64,000 nt of DNA from Monarcha castaneiventris obscurior. Taxonomy: Eukaryota > Chordata > Aves > Passeriformes > Monarchidae. Position numbers and translations under genes: made by a program. The DNA lies in the NCBI GenBank assembly GCA_026261815.1, contig JAMPIT010000379.1, positions 19,890,501 to 19,954,500 on the forward strand, read 5' to 3'. The notes below the pieces were generated by a model. The model saw only the letters and a list, made by a program, of their open reading frames with translations, did not search any database and was not told where the DNA came from. Positions 1 through 11,875 of this stretch are shown piece by piece (positions within the stretch are counted from its first letter, which is position 1; every line of letters starts with the position of its first letter).

Positions 1-1471
1 CTAGAGAGCTGTGCTGCACCCCGGACTTAAAATCTGTGACTTTAGAATAACTACCCTTGAGCAATATGTGATTAGAAGGGTTGGAACTGTGTGTTAATTA
101 ACACTGAAAAGCTAATCAAAGTGGGTTGGTAAATCAGGCAACCATAAAGGACAAACTATAAAAACAAGTTAAGTTTCAGCACTAGAAAATACGTGGGAAA
201 GAAAAGTGTTTCCAGAGAGGAATATTTCTCCATCAAAGCAGCCCTAAGTAAGATAATTAATTTACTGTAGGCTTTTTGTGGCTAATGCATACTTGAATGT
301 TCCTCACTTGTGCCTAGGTACATGAATTGCAAAAAGCCCATGGAGTATAGGCTTTGTGGGGTTACAGAATTGCCATCAGGCTGTATATTTTCAGCACAGT
401 CTCACACTGAAAGCAGAGATGAGACTTGGGTCCTTCTCCTTCACAGCAAGATTTTTTCTTTGAGTGGAGGATGCTGGTTTCTGTGAGACACAGCTGAATG
501 GCTCCAGCTTTGCCCAGCTCAGAAAGGCTGCAGATGAATTTACTATAGGAAAGTAAACCTTAGAAGCATGTAGATGCTTGTGAAATCCTCTTGGGATTTC
601 ATCCCTAGTGTCTTAATGCGTCTGGTTAATTGTCAAGTGCCAAGTTTACATTCATCAATTAAATCAGAATGATTACTAACTGTCTCACCCATTGTCACAG
701 AGGCAAAGGTTCCTTTCAACTCTAATAAATTAAATTAAATTGGCTCAAACCCTGCAACCCTAGACAGATTGGTTTTATGTTGAGAGGCATTAGTTTGATT
801 GACACCTGTCTGGTTGACTGGGAATGGCTACCAGAATGAATAGAATCAGACAATGGCGTTTTGTGTGTTATGGGAGGGATTTTACATGAATAGCCACAAC
901 ATCAGCTGGTGGATGCAGCACCTGGGAGAAGCATCCAACCAGTTATGTAGCATTAGTGGCTTTAGGTTAGAATAAAAAGGGATTCTTATGAAGCCCTGAA
1001 CATGTGGCTAAATATGTGTAAATATTATCATTGTTGCTCTTTCATCCAGCTAATTCCAGGTATTGAGCAGGAAACTCTGTGTACTTGCAGAGATCAGCAA
1101 TTCAGTGACAAAACGTTTTTCACTTAAGAGATTTTCTCCAGAGTTCTTGCCAGTTAGCAAACACAGGGGTGACCATCAACACCTAGAGTTTAACTTTTTT
1201 GCCAGGAAGGGAATCTAACTGATCTTTATCTGTGTGTTTTAGAAACACGGTAACAGCTGCCTGCTCACCAGATCTTCCTGTTTTCTTAATAATTTCATCA
1301 GATCACTGTCTGCAAGTGTAAGCCCCTCCACAGTGTCACTGGTAAGTTATCTTTGCTAAACCTCATCTACCCTGCATTTACTGTAAGGAACTGCTGCAGC
1401 CTTGCATTTGGTATAGGAAGCTGTACTGCCACACCAAACACCACATGATTGTGTTCTGGCAGCAGATGGTT
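1..1471. other. Gene-free AT-rich flank
   Basis: I see no exon, RNA gene or recognisable repeat here. The sequence is ordinary AT-rich intergenic or intronic DNA, with stops in all frames and no paired splice sites around open stretches. It could be part of a long intron of a gene lying outside the window; nothing in it decides this. Confidence 0.5.
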
Positions 1472-1650
1472 GCATAGAATAATAAAATGGTTTGGGTTGG
1501 AAGGGATTTAAGATCATCTAGTTCCAACCCTCCTGATTTGGACAGGGACACGTTTCACTAGACCAGGTTGCTCAGAGCTTCATCCAACCAGGTTTTGAAC
1601 ACTTCCAGGGATGGGACACCCGCAACACTTTTAGGAAACCTGTGCAGTAA
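1472..1650 (-). mobile_element. CR1 LINE 3'-end fragment
   Basis: Read on the + strand, the segment begins with a degenerate copy of the CR1 terminal repeat (catagaataat). It continues with the antisense CR1 tail: a 'ggtttgggttggaaggga' block, 'gatcatctagttccaaccc', then 'ccaggttgctcagagc' and 'cttccagggatgggacacc'. The LINE therefore lies on the minus strand and is 5' truncated, as most CR1 copies are. Only the non-coding tail is left, with several substitutions and a ragged inner edge near 1650. The assignment rests on family recognition by eye. Confidence 0.8.
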
Positions 1651-4600
1651 GTAGTTGTCTGGGAGCAGTTCAGCATCAGTGTTGCCAGTTTGGCTTCCCA
1701 AACTGTAGTACAAATCAAGATGGTTCTGCTTAATCCATTAAGCATTCTTTCTCCTGAGTCTCTGGCATGTTGGACTTCTAAGAGGAATGGGAAGAGCCTG
1801 AAGAAAGATTTACACATTTTAAAAATTTACTCAACTGTTTTAAAGGTGGCTTTTGCTAAGGCACTGTGTAGTTGAATTACACAGCTGTGTAATTCAAAAT
1901 GCAGTTAAACTGGCTGCAATTTTGCAAACATTTAAAATTGAGGGTAGATAGCAACGGAACTGAATGTCTCTGGTTATAGGCAAATCATATCCTAACTGTA
2001 TAAGAATGGCCTAACATTCTGACTTGCTCTTATAAATTTAGGTACAAAAGAGTTCAAAGTGATAATAATCAGAAAACAGGTCACTGAGGAAGAATATACC
2101 AATAATTTCACCATGTAAACACAAGTGATTGACAGCTAAATGCACTTAGCATGGTGTTTTCTGGGCTAGTCCTTGTAGGTTACCTCATCCTGAGAAACAT
2201 TCAGTCAAATTTAATTGCAGCATTGTTTTCTGGCCTCTGTTTCTAGAATCCCTGCTTGAGCAGTGTCACTTCTGTCTTCTTCCTTCCAATGCTTTTGGTG
2301 TGGTTCTCACAGCAGAGGCACAGGTGGGCGTAGCCATCAGCAAACGCCTCCAGTGAAGGAACAGAAGGAGCCTGTGCAGGTGGAGGTGAGGGTGGATAAT
2401 GGTGCTTGTGGTTTTTCTCACTCTGAAGATAAGGGCTCTTTCTTATCAATTTCTGTTTCTCTTCTCAGTCGTGCAAGCACAGCAGATTTCAGTGGTTTGC
2501 TGCTGACTTGTCCATGTGCTGTAGATGGTCAAATCAATCAGTAAGAATGATTTGTACAGCAAAGCAGCTGGTGCTGGAGATCCAGTGTCCATACCACGTG
2601 AAGAAGCTGTATTTTTGCATAGTTTATGGTGTGATTATGTAATGACATCAGAAGTTTGTGTCTTGGGTCCAGGGCGATGTTTGGAAGACATTACATTCAA
2701 AGCTTCCTTTTGAGGCCGAAAGATGAAAAACCCAATGAAGACAGAAGTGGCTTGGGTCCAGCATACGTCTCACTGAGGAAAGCCATGCCCTAGTGGTTGG
2801 TAAGATGATTTGTCTGTTCTGACAAGGGTGGGGGTTTTGGCATCTCTATGTTAGCAATTCTTTTTTGTGGGTAGCATAAGACACAGAGAACTAGTGCCAT
2901 TTTTACCTTCCCAGACTAAGCCATGGATAGAAACGATGAAGTATATGCTTTTCTTATTCTATTCACACAGGCATGGCTCTCCCACAGATGAAATTGTATA
3001 ACAAGACATTAATTCAGTTTTTGCATATTAAGTTTGTGACTGCAAGGACAGAAGAATAGCTCCTGACAGTGTCACCACCTAGATGCAAAGGGACTATCAA
3101 AATATTTTTCTGATTTTCAGTATCTAGCATGCTCCACACATTGCTATTCAATACCACATCCCAGCTGTCATTCATAAATTACTTCAGCTGTATTCCCTCC
3201 TTTAATGATAAAGGCACAGTGTATTAATAAAAGCAGTGTATTCCATTTTGAATCAATTAATTTTATGTGTACATCTTGACCCACAATAAAATGGGGAATA
3301 ATTATCTGCTGTAACACCCAAAGTAATTAAAACTACATGCGAACAGTTTTGACAATGTACTTTATCATCAGGACTTATTTTCCTCTCACACACTCAGAGG
3401 GCAATTTGATGACCATGTAAACAATTAATCACCTAGGAATGAATAAGGAAAACTTTCTCAGCAGTCCAGAGATTTCATTTCCTTAGCAAGCCCATCAGTA
3501 CATTACAACAGCAGGTAAGTACCAGTGCCACAGATGTCACGTGGGAGATGTTGGTTGGGAGAGGAGCAGAAGAATACGGCTCCCGTTTTTCTCAAAAAAA
3601 ATATAGGTTGCTCTGCTTGACCATCTGAATCAAGGAGCAAAAGTGGTGAGTTGCATCATGCAACACAAGCTGCTACCAGACACCCATGAAAACAAGTTTT
3701 TAATCCATCAGGCCATTGTTATTTGATGACATGAATGTCTGAAGTAGCTGATGTGCCAATGTGGGTGTACCAAGCATCCGCCTTGGTATGAAGAGGCACG
3801 TGCACTTGACTTGGCTTCACCAACAAGGTGACATTCCCCTCCTTCTTGTCCTCCTGTCAGCAGCCGCTGTCTCATGCAGTGCAGTAGCAATCTCCCCCTC
3901 CATGTCCTCACCTGGCCCTGAATGCTGCATATGTTCACAAAAAGATGAGGAAAGCAGTGCTCCTTATTTGACTGTTACATGCAGTGGCTGCTCCATAAAA
4001 AGACTTCTCTCAAGACTGTGCAGAGTGAGAAAGACAGGGTGAACTATTCAAACTGAAATCTAAATGTAGAGCAGGTCTCTACTTCTGGAACCTTGAAGGC
4101 TCACGCTTGAGGGATCAACATACTTGTGCCTTGTGCCTGGACTGATGTCAGGAAGACAGCAAATGCATTAAAGTTTAATGCAGACAAGTCAAGACACCGA
4201 TGCACTGTGGAGGGAGGTTGTGCTGCCGGTCCTGTGGCACACCTGCAGCACAGTGTCATGGTGGGGGAGGAATTTCAACCTGCACTGAATCTGCTAGAGA
4301 TGTAAAGCAGTACATAGGAACCTGATCCTCTGCAGAACTTTGATAAATGTGTGGGGGCCCTCCTGCGGCAATAAGGGAGGTCTCTAGTATTGCAGACAGA
4401 GCACAGAAACTTTGGTCCTGGATTGTCTAAACTTAATCAAAAATTGTCCTGGATTTGGGGTAGAAAATCCCAATCCTTTCCCTCGAGTTTCTCCCATTCC
4501 TGCCACTGTCAGAGAAGCACTACAGGGAGTAAATTAGGGAACAGGTCCCTGAAGAGCCTGGGATAAACAGAGCTCTAATGACAGAGGAAGAGACTTGGAG

Positions 4601-5585
4601 AGCACTGTGTACAAATTCACCTTTACCCTTGAAGATCAAGACTGGAAACTACTGAGTAGTGAGACGTAAAACACTAGTGAACTTTGTTATATTTAGAAAA
4701 ATGCATTTCAGCAGAGATAAGCAGAAAGGCAGTATGTACCATGGGAATGAAATTACCAAAGATAATTGCTACCTTTTCAAAGACAGAAATTCACAAAATT
4801 ATACCGGCGTTGTTTTAGTTTTTGTGATTGGGTTTGGTTTGGTTGGATCTTTTTAATTAGATGCCCAGATAAAATACCTGCATCAAAGGACTGATCCTCT
4901 GAATTCCTGGGTTCTCAGCTCAGCTGATGGATCATGGACCTTCACTTCTAAAAATTCTGACTAATTGCACTGTGGATAGTTTAAAACACAAAGCTATGCA
5001 GAAATCTGCTGAAGCAGAATTTGTAACAGAGGTTTTTGCTGCTACAGCAGCAGTTAGCAGGAGTTGAGTGAGCTTAACCCAGTCTGGCAGTGTTTCTGTG
5101 AACAGTGACTGCAATGCAGACATACTCAGAGCAGCAAAAGAGGAGTGGCTGCAAAGAGTGAAGGAGTTAGAGTCTATCCCACATGCCAGAGATTTACTAT
5201 GATGCTAGGCAATTAATTGCTTAAAAAACAGTATTTTCTGAGCTGTTTCCCCAACATGTTCTTCATTTTTACACACTGGAGACAGCTGGCTTTTTTTGTC
5301 CCTTTCTGAGCTAGACAGCAGTGAAGGGGCTCTGTCAGGGTGCAGTGTGTCCCTGCTGGGTGCATCTAATCCAGCCTGGAGAGGAGCCAAGCAGAAGTGA
5401 TAGCTGAGGGCTCAGGGAACTTGAGTGGAAGGCAGGCTTCTGTGTCTGGCTGAGTCTCTGCAGGCTCCACTGCTGTTTTATTAACTGGCTGTGTAAAGGG
5501 GTGTCCTGTCTGGAAAGGGTTGAAGGAGATCTAGAGTAACCTTGGTCTGCCTTGGGAAGAAACTCAACTACTTTAAAGTGCTGGT
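1651..5585. other. Gene-free stretch with short open frames only
   Basis: No gene can be supported. The stretch contains a perfect palindrome (1872-1897, listed separately). At 2243-2544 both strands are open for about 70-90 codons, but I see no recognisable domain and no convincing splice pair. The rest is AT-rich, with no repeat I can name. Confidence 0.45.
1872..1897. repeat. Perfect 26-bp palindrome
   Basis: The half-site TTGAATTACACAG is followed directly by its exact reverse complement, with no spacer and no mismatch. The centre reads ACAGCTGT, which includes a CAGCTG E-box. The flanking bases break the symmetry. The structure could extrude a cruciform or, in RNA, form a hairpin without a loop. 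It may be a remnant of a small inverted-repeat transposon or a dimeric protein-binding site; the sequence does not say which. Confidence 0.9.
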
Positions 5586-6117
5586 TATCCTGGTTTAGGC
5601 TGGGATAGAATTAATTTTCTTCTTCATAGCTGATAGAGTGCTGTGTTTTGGATTTAGGATGGGAATAATGTTGGTAACACACTGATGTTTTGGTTGTTGC
5701 TGAGCAGCGCTTACACCAAGTCAAGGACTTTTCATTGTCTCATTCTGCCCTGCCAGCGAGGAGACTGGGAGGCACAAGAAGCTGGGACACATGACCCCAA
5801 CTGGCAAGAAGGACATTCCATACCATATGGCATCATGCTGAGTGACAAAACTGGAGGGAGTTGGCTAGAGGTGGCCCCCTGCTTGGGGACTGGCTGGGCA
5901 TCGTTTCAGTGGGTGGTGAGCAATTGCATTATGCATCATTTTTTTGTGTATATTCTTTTATCATTATTACTATTTTTGCTTCCTTTGCTGTTCTTTTAAA
6001 CTGTTTATCTCAACTCACAAGTTTTACCTTTATTTCCTTTTCTCTGCCCATCTCACTGGTGGGGAGTGAGCAAGCAGCTGGGAGGTGTTTGGCTGCCTGA
6101 CAGGTTAAACCAATAAA
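5586..6117 (+). mobile_element. Degenerate solo LTR, avian ERVL-type
   Basis: The segment follows the layout of a common avian ERV LTR. It opens with 'tcctggtttaggctgggatag', has a mid-section with 'ccctgccagcgagg' and 'attccataccatatggcatcatgctgagtg', then 'cagtgggtggtgagcaattgcatt', a T-rich block with ATTATT, 'aaactgtttatctcaactcac', and ends near 'gggagtgagcaagcagctggg' and 'ggttaaacca'. The expected TG start reads TA and the end is mutated. I could not find a target-site duplication and no gag, pol or env sequence is attached, so this is an old solo LTR. The roughly 100-codon frames inside it (5685-6100) are not genes. The family name is from memory. Confidence 0.75.
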
Positions 6118-9100
6118 CCACCATAAATAAGCAAAACAGAATAGGGAAGCAAAGCCCTTCCTCCCCTTCCTTGCTGATGAGGCCACCAAGGTCAGAAACT
6201 AACTGCCTGAAAGAGAATTACCAGACAGAGAAGTGTGAGGGTTTTTATATTTATGGAAAAAGCCCCCAAATTGTATTGTTAAAATTACAATGCCCACAAA
6301 TAAGAGATCAGGATGCTCTCTGGCTGTAAAGGTTTTTTGTGTCTTTTAGGGCTGAAACCCCAGACTTTCGTTTAGAATAATACAACAGAAAAGCAAAGAA
6401 GATCCAGGAATTAATTCTTTCTTTATGAGGACTTGTTAATTAATTCTCAATTAAGATGCAGTGTAAAAAGAGTTTGCTCTGTACCCACATCATTTATTTA
6501 CTGGAGGCTGCTTCCCTAGTTGAAAATGGCAGGGCAAAGCCATTTATATAGTCACAGTCTTACAACTCCTTATGTGTAACTTGTCTTGATTGACAGGATC
6601 ACTGTACCTTATCCAAACAATATGAAATCACTTGTTCATCATCTCTTGGAAGACAGAGCTTCCTTTTATTTAAAGAGAACCATTCTGAGTAGAAAAAGAA
6701 ACGTTCATTGCAATTTATAAATAAAAGCCAGATTTTTTCTGCATGGATCATTGTGTTTAGATGCAAATGTAGCCTTTGGATCAAGCTCCATTAAATGTAC
6801 AGGGTAGTGCTTCTGAAAGGATATTGCTGATTTCTGCAATATTTGATTTATATATTATGAATTAAAAAGACAACTCCACAGCACAGCCAATGTTTTGGTG
6901 TTCTAGGCATTTAAACTCGCTGCTAGATGTCTTCTTTTGAATTCAGTTTGTGTACTCCACTGGGCCCATAGAATGAAGAGATCTAAAGTATACGTGTACA
7001 GTAGAGGCGAACTGTTCACTTTGTGTAGATGTCTTTGATTCATAGCAAAAATTATTTTCTGACTTACTTGCAATTGTAAAGCTCAGTCTCTTTGCCAGCT
7101 AATTGCTACACTAGCTTATGCTTCACACCATACGGAAACACCCTTTTAAATATGCAAAGAAAAAAAGCTAAAAATAAATCACAGCTGCTGTTAGATGGGG
7201 GTTGAAAGATACAGCCAAGGCATAAAAAAAAAAAAAAAAAGAAGAAAGGAACTGTCTCGGTTTAAATACAGCTAAACCATTTTTAATATTGAGAAGTTCA
7301 TTTTCTGTTCTCCAAATCAATATTCATTAATAGTATTCAGAACAGAGGACTTTGAATATAAAACACTGAGATAACACCAGTAATTACAACATGCGGTTTC
7401 ATAGCTGTAATATTTTTGTATTCTGGGTTGCTTTAATGATTGCTGTTATAATTTGTATTTGGCTTATGAGGATTGATTTATATTAACATGTTTCTTACTG
7501 GTATGTTCAATTTAAGTCCAAACCTTGATCTTAACTTACAACAACACGGAGCTCTGTAGGTAGGTGGAAATGAGTTTTCTCTTTGCAGCAGTAATTGCTC
7601 CCGACCAGCAATGGTAGCTTGACCTCACCCACACAAGATCAAGTGAATATATTGAGCCCTGATATGATCTCTGATTTCCTACAATCAGCAAAGTAGAAAT
7701 CTGAGAAACATTTCACTATGCTGTGCACATTATCCAGATCTGTGAGAGAAATCTGTAATTTATTGCACAGTCACAGATATTCTGCATAATTACTGCTTCA
7801 TCCAAACAGCCTTTTTTCCGTGTCAGATCTGTGGGTACCCACAGCACGGGAGTGTCAGTGAGCAAGGGGAAAGTAAAACCTTTTCCCTCCCGTTTTTCAC
7901 CTTAAATTGCCATAAAACTTCAATGTTTGTCTCACTTGAGGGGTCTAAACCAAACAGCAGCATAACCTTCATTTAACTCATGGTCTTTGCTGGACTCACC
8001 ATCTGTCTTTGTAAGAATGGAAAGTAGGGGATGGACTTTGCCTGCTCCTTCCCATCGGTGGCAGCAGGGCTGGCTCAGCCCAGAGCCCACTGTGGCTCCC
8101 CTGCTGCCAGAGAAGGGAGGAAAGGGGCTGGGCCAGGAGGAGGATGGCACAGCCAGGGGGGACAGCAGAGCAGGAACCTGTGGGTGTGCACTGACTGCAA
8201 AGGCAACCTTGGTCATGCCATCAAGCAGGACACTGTGGTGTGGCAGAAATGGTCACTCTAGGTCAAGGTTATATTTTAATGCTGATCGTTTCCCTGGTCC
8301 ATCTGTCTGTCTGGTCCACTGGGACCTGTGGTGACACTGCTGAGGGGATGGTGGGACTAAGATTGAGAGGGAGAAGAGGGAACTACTTACCACACCCTCG
8401 CCACAGAGAAATTAGGCTGGGAGCCCGTATCCTCAGTCATTCTGCTCTTTCCCATTCTCTTTTTTCAGGCCCAGCTGTTTCCTGCTGGGAAACAGAAAGC
8501 AATCCCTCACAGGCAGTAAACAAGAGACCTGTTCTGGAAGCTATCTTAGCAGGTAAAGAGGGGCAGCAGCATGTTCCAGATTAATGACAAATGTGTGCAA
8601 GTTCATCGTGGGGACAACCTGGTGATAACGGATCAGACTCTCATGTAAATACCTGTCTTAATCAGTAACAAAACTCACATTACTATCTGCCTCCATCCAG
8701 TGTACCACCAACAGAAATTTTAAAACTTCCAGTTTTACACTAGTTCAACAGTTTTTATGTGCTTGGAGCAATCTTCAAAGTCAAATTGCCTGCTTCCTGC
8801 AGAAAGCAGTGACGGACTAGAGCCACCATCATCTGAGACAGGCTTCACCTCTCAGAGAAAAACTAGTGAAGCAGCTGGGTTACAGACCTGAAAGATTCAC
8901 CTGCAAAAAATGTCAGGTTTATTACTGTAGTGATAAAAGACTGCTTTTGGTTAGTAGAGTCCTCCAGGATGCATATCTGATTGTCAGACCTGGAAGTTGA
9001 AGCAGGAGTGCATGAAAAAAATTTGCTGTCTTCAGTATGGGACTTTCCCCTTGGAGTGAAGCTCAGGATTAATTAGGTGCTTCAGCTGTATTTTGTCCCT

Positions 9101-9377
9101 TGTGAAACAGACACCTATGACTAAGGCTGGCTGTCCACTCAATTCACAGCTTAAAAACCTTCATGTTTCCAGCTGGATTGTAATGAATGATTTTCCAAAG
9201 TAGTCTCTATCCATTACTTCTCCATACTTAGGAAGTACTTGCTAGTCTCACTCCTGAGCTGAGGAGTGTCTGTGCTCAGCCCCCCACCTGGTTTGACTTC
9301 CTTCCTTGCCCCAGCCATCTCCATACAGACATATTTGGTGGTCCATGGGCTGCACCTCAGCCTGTCACCATTACTGG
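6118..9377. other. Gene-free stretch
   Basis: No exon or RNA gene can be supported. Contents include a 17-base A run near 7226, AT-rich DNA at 6400-7700, and a more GC-rich patch at about 8030-8230 that is open in several frames on both strands without recognisable protein features. Confidence 0.45.
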
Positions 9378-9822
9378 TGATGCCTTGAGAGGCCTCCCAG
9401 AAACAGAGACTAGACAGGAGTAAGGGAATAAAGGTAGGCATTTATTTGAAAGGCCTTCAAGGTACACCCTGGGGGAGCCAGAGGCTACTGCCAAGATGGA
9501 CCCCAAGATAGATGACAGGTCACGAGTTCTTCACACTTTTATAGGTTTGGTTCATTTGCATACCAAGGTTAATTCTTCAATTAAAACTTCAGTTTAATGA
9601 TGTAATTCCCCTCAGCTTACCCCCACCCCTCCTTAAAGGCTTTTGATTTATACTTTTTGGGCCTAGGACAGTCTGGGTGTCCTTGGAGAGCAGGCCTGGA
9701 GAGGCTTTGTTATGTCTACTTAGTGTGAGAGAGCAGAAATTAACAGGATGCAAGAAACTTCAGAGTTATACACTAAGCAGTACAGGATTTGAAAAATATA
9801 GAAGTTAAAATCTAAGGCATCA
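9378..9822 (-). mobile_element. Structurally intact solo LTR with 4-bp target-site duplication
   Basis: The ends are inverted repeats: TGATGCCTT at 9378-9386 and AAGGCATCA at 9814-9822. Both flanks carry CTGG (9374-9377 and 9823-9826), a perfect 4-bp duplication that fixes the borders at 445 bp. Read on the minus strand there is a TATAAAA box (complement of 9537-9543) and, about 90 bp downstream, an AATAAA signal (complement of 9441-9446). This is the normal U3-R-U5 order of a retroviral LTR. No internal viral sequence is present, so recombination between two LTRs has removed the provirus. A 4-bp duplication fits gammaretrovirus-like (ERV1) elements better than ERVK (usually 6 bp) or ERVL (usually 5 bp). 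Host genes nearby are not interrupted. Confidence 0.88.
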
Positions 9823-11599
9823 CTGGCCATGCCCCAGTGTCCTCACTGGGCAAAAGGGAACAGAACCCCAACAGTGCAACACGGCCTGGCCAGCTGGGAT
9901 ATCTCTGCTCCAGGCAGTGCCATTCCCTCTCTTTCTCTGCAGGACCACTGTGGATGCTGTCCTCTGGAAAGGTCTGTGTCACTATCAGTGTCAGCAAAGA
10001 GGGTTTCAGTCAATGCACCCCTGGTTGTGTTAGAGCTCTGTGCATCCCTCCCTGCCAGAACTGGCATCAGTTACCAACTGTGGTGGTTGCTCACTTCAGA
10101 TCCATTCTAGTACCAGAAAAGAAATAATAAAAGCCTTGCTCTGGCAGGCATCAACCAGAGCTAGAAAGCATATGTGCAGCTTGTTCCAGAGACTTCTCCA
10201 CAGCTACAGCAAATGGTTTTATTCTGTCTTTAAGGATTTTCTTCATCCAAGGCATTGTGCAAGCCATGACAAATGAGTCACTTCTTAACTTAACAACTCC
10301 TTAATTTGTATCAATTAATGATACTTCACTTCATACTGACAAGCCTCAAGGCTCTGCTGGTTATTTGATGGTTTTTAATTATGCCTTCAGATGCACTTGG
10401 TCTTTCCTGATGGGGAGAGATGACCACTGGGGCAGGCGTTTTTTCCACTTGCTTTTCTTGTAGTGATTCCACACGATGCTGGCATGAGCCTGACTGCCAG
10501 CAGAGTCTCCTTCCAGCTATCATGTAGGATCTTCCCTGGCCCTGGCAACCAAATTAGCCAAGCAGCCTACAGGAGTCCCTATTCCCAACCACAACCAGCC
10601 CTCAGGTCTAAACTGCTGCTACTGTAATGCAGGGCAGGCATGTCAGATTTTGAGGATCATATTCTGGTGTCCCTACTCCCACAGTGCAGCTTGTCTGTTA
10701 CTTCTCAGCCTTCTGACACGGCAAACTGATGCACTGCAGCTGTGAGCTCTCCTCATTTTCCACCAATGAATTTAATCATACAGAGCAGTAAACTGAAAAA
10801 CTTCTCAGTTATGCAAATATGGATGCAAATGAAGGATAGGAAACTTGGCAAACATCCTTAGAGGACAGCAGAAGGTGGGGCATGCCATAACACAGAGGCC
10901 ATTCAGGGAATGCATGGAGACTGCTGACGCAGGCTGCAGCCTCTCTGGGTGCTCTCTGCATTCCCCAGGTCACAGGGAGAAGGACACACTTAAGCACAGA
11001 CTGCTGCTTCTCTGTTGTAGGACAAAGGATTGCAGTGGGAGTGTGGATTGCCAGGCCCTGTTCTCTGCCCTCACAGGTGAGTATGTCACGCTGTTCTTTT
11101 GAACTCAAGAACCACTGCATAAAGATCCCTTCCTTTATGTCATCCTTGCTTTACTTGAATAGCTACGCCAGAGCAGACTGGTTTAGAAAAGAGGAACATC
11201 TTTTAATTCCCAGCCTACGTGTGTTTATTCTAGCATGCAAACACTGGCTGGTGCTGACTGTCCCTTTCCCAAAGTGCTCCTGCTTCACCTCCATTGTACA
11301 ATTACAGACAACAAGTGTGCTACACTTCCTACTCTTCCCTGTTGTTAGGATGGCCAAGTTAAGAGCCACCAGCCTTCTCTCACAGCAGAGACTGCCCCTT
11401 CCCCTGCCCCTCCTGGCACTACAACACACTCTGCTGACCAGCAACCAGCCCAGTAGGCAGGACTCTTCGGAGCACCCTGTTGCTGCAGACATGTCCTGCA
11501 AACACATTTGCTTTCCACACGATTGCCTCTCATAGTGGTTCATTCTCCAGTCTGTAATCACATGCCTTCCTCTCTGGAAGGCAAGAGTAAGGGCCTTGC
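9823..11599. other. Gene-free stretch with chance open frames
   Basis: Mixed-composition DNA. Frames of 90-166 codons occur on both strands (9829-10127 and 10809-11561), but they overlap one another, have no recognisable domain and show no convincing exon borders. I take them as chance openings. Confidence 0.4.
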
Positions 11600-11875
11600 T
11601 GTCACATGGGTTATGGTATTCTCAAATATATAATCTTTCATTTTATTGACATTCATCCTGTCTTTACTACTGTATTACTGAAGTCATCTACTAATTCCAA
11701 TAGGATATCCAAGCCTCCTGTCTTTTCATGTTACCACACAGGTTCAGAACTTTAACAGTTCTCACCAACACTGCTCTTATTTATCATATTGAAATCACTA
11801 ATGGAAATATTAAAAAAGATGGGTCCTAAGACTGAGGAATTTCTCACTACTAACCTCTCCTTTATTTAATGTTTT
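11600..11875. mobile_element. Ancient CR1/L3-like LINE remnant
   Basis: Word order resembles old amniote CR1/L3 copies: 'tattgacattcatcctgtc', 'ttactgaagtcatctactaattcc', 'aggatatccaagcctcc', then 'aatattaaaaaagatgggtcctaagactgaggaa' and 'ctcactactaacctctcc'. Divergence is high and neither end is clear. Orientation relative to the LINE was not determined. Identification is by eye only. Confidence 0.45.

Noticed and set aside
5685..6100. Two + strand frames of 79-104 codons
   Set aside because: They lie wholly within the degenerate ERVL-type LTR, which does not code for protein.
7226..7242. A17 run as the poly(A) tail of a retrocopy (also T runs near 31912 and 39506)
   Set aside because: No processed coding sequence or target-site duplication is adjacent. 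Simple homopolymers are sufficient explanation.
11035..11561. 166-codon + frame overlapping a 132-codon minus frame
   Set aside because: Compositionally ordinary, no domain or splice pair, next to an ancient LINE remnant; probably chance.
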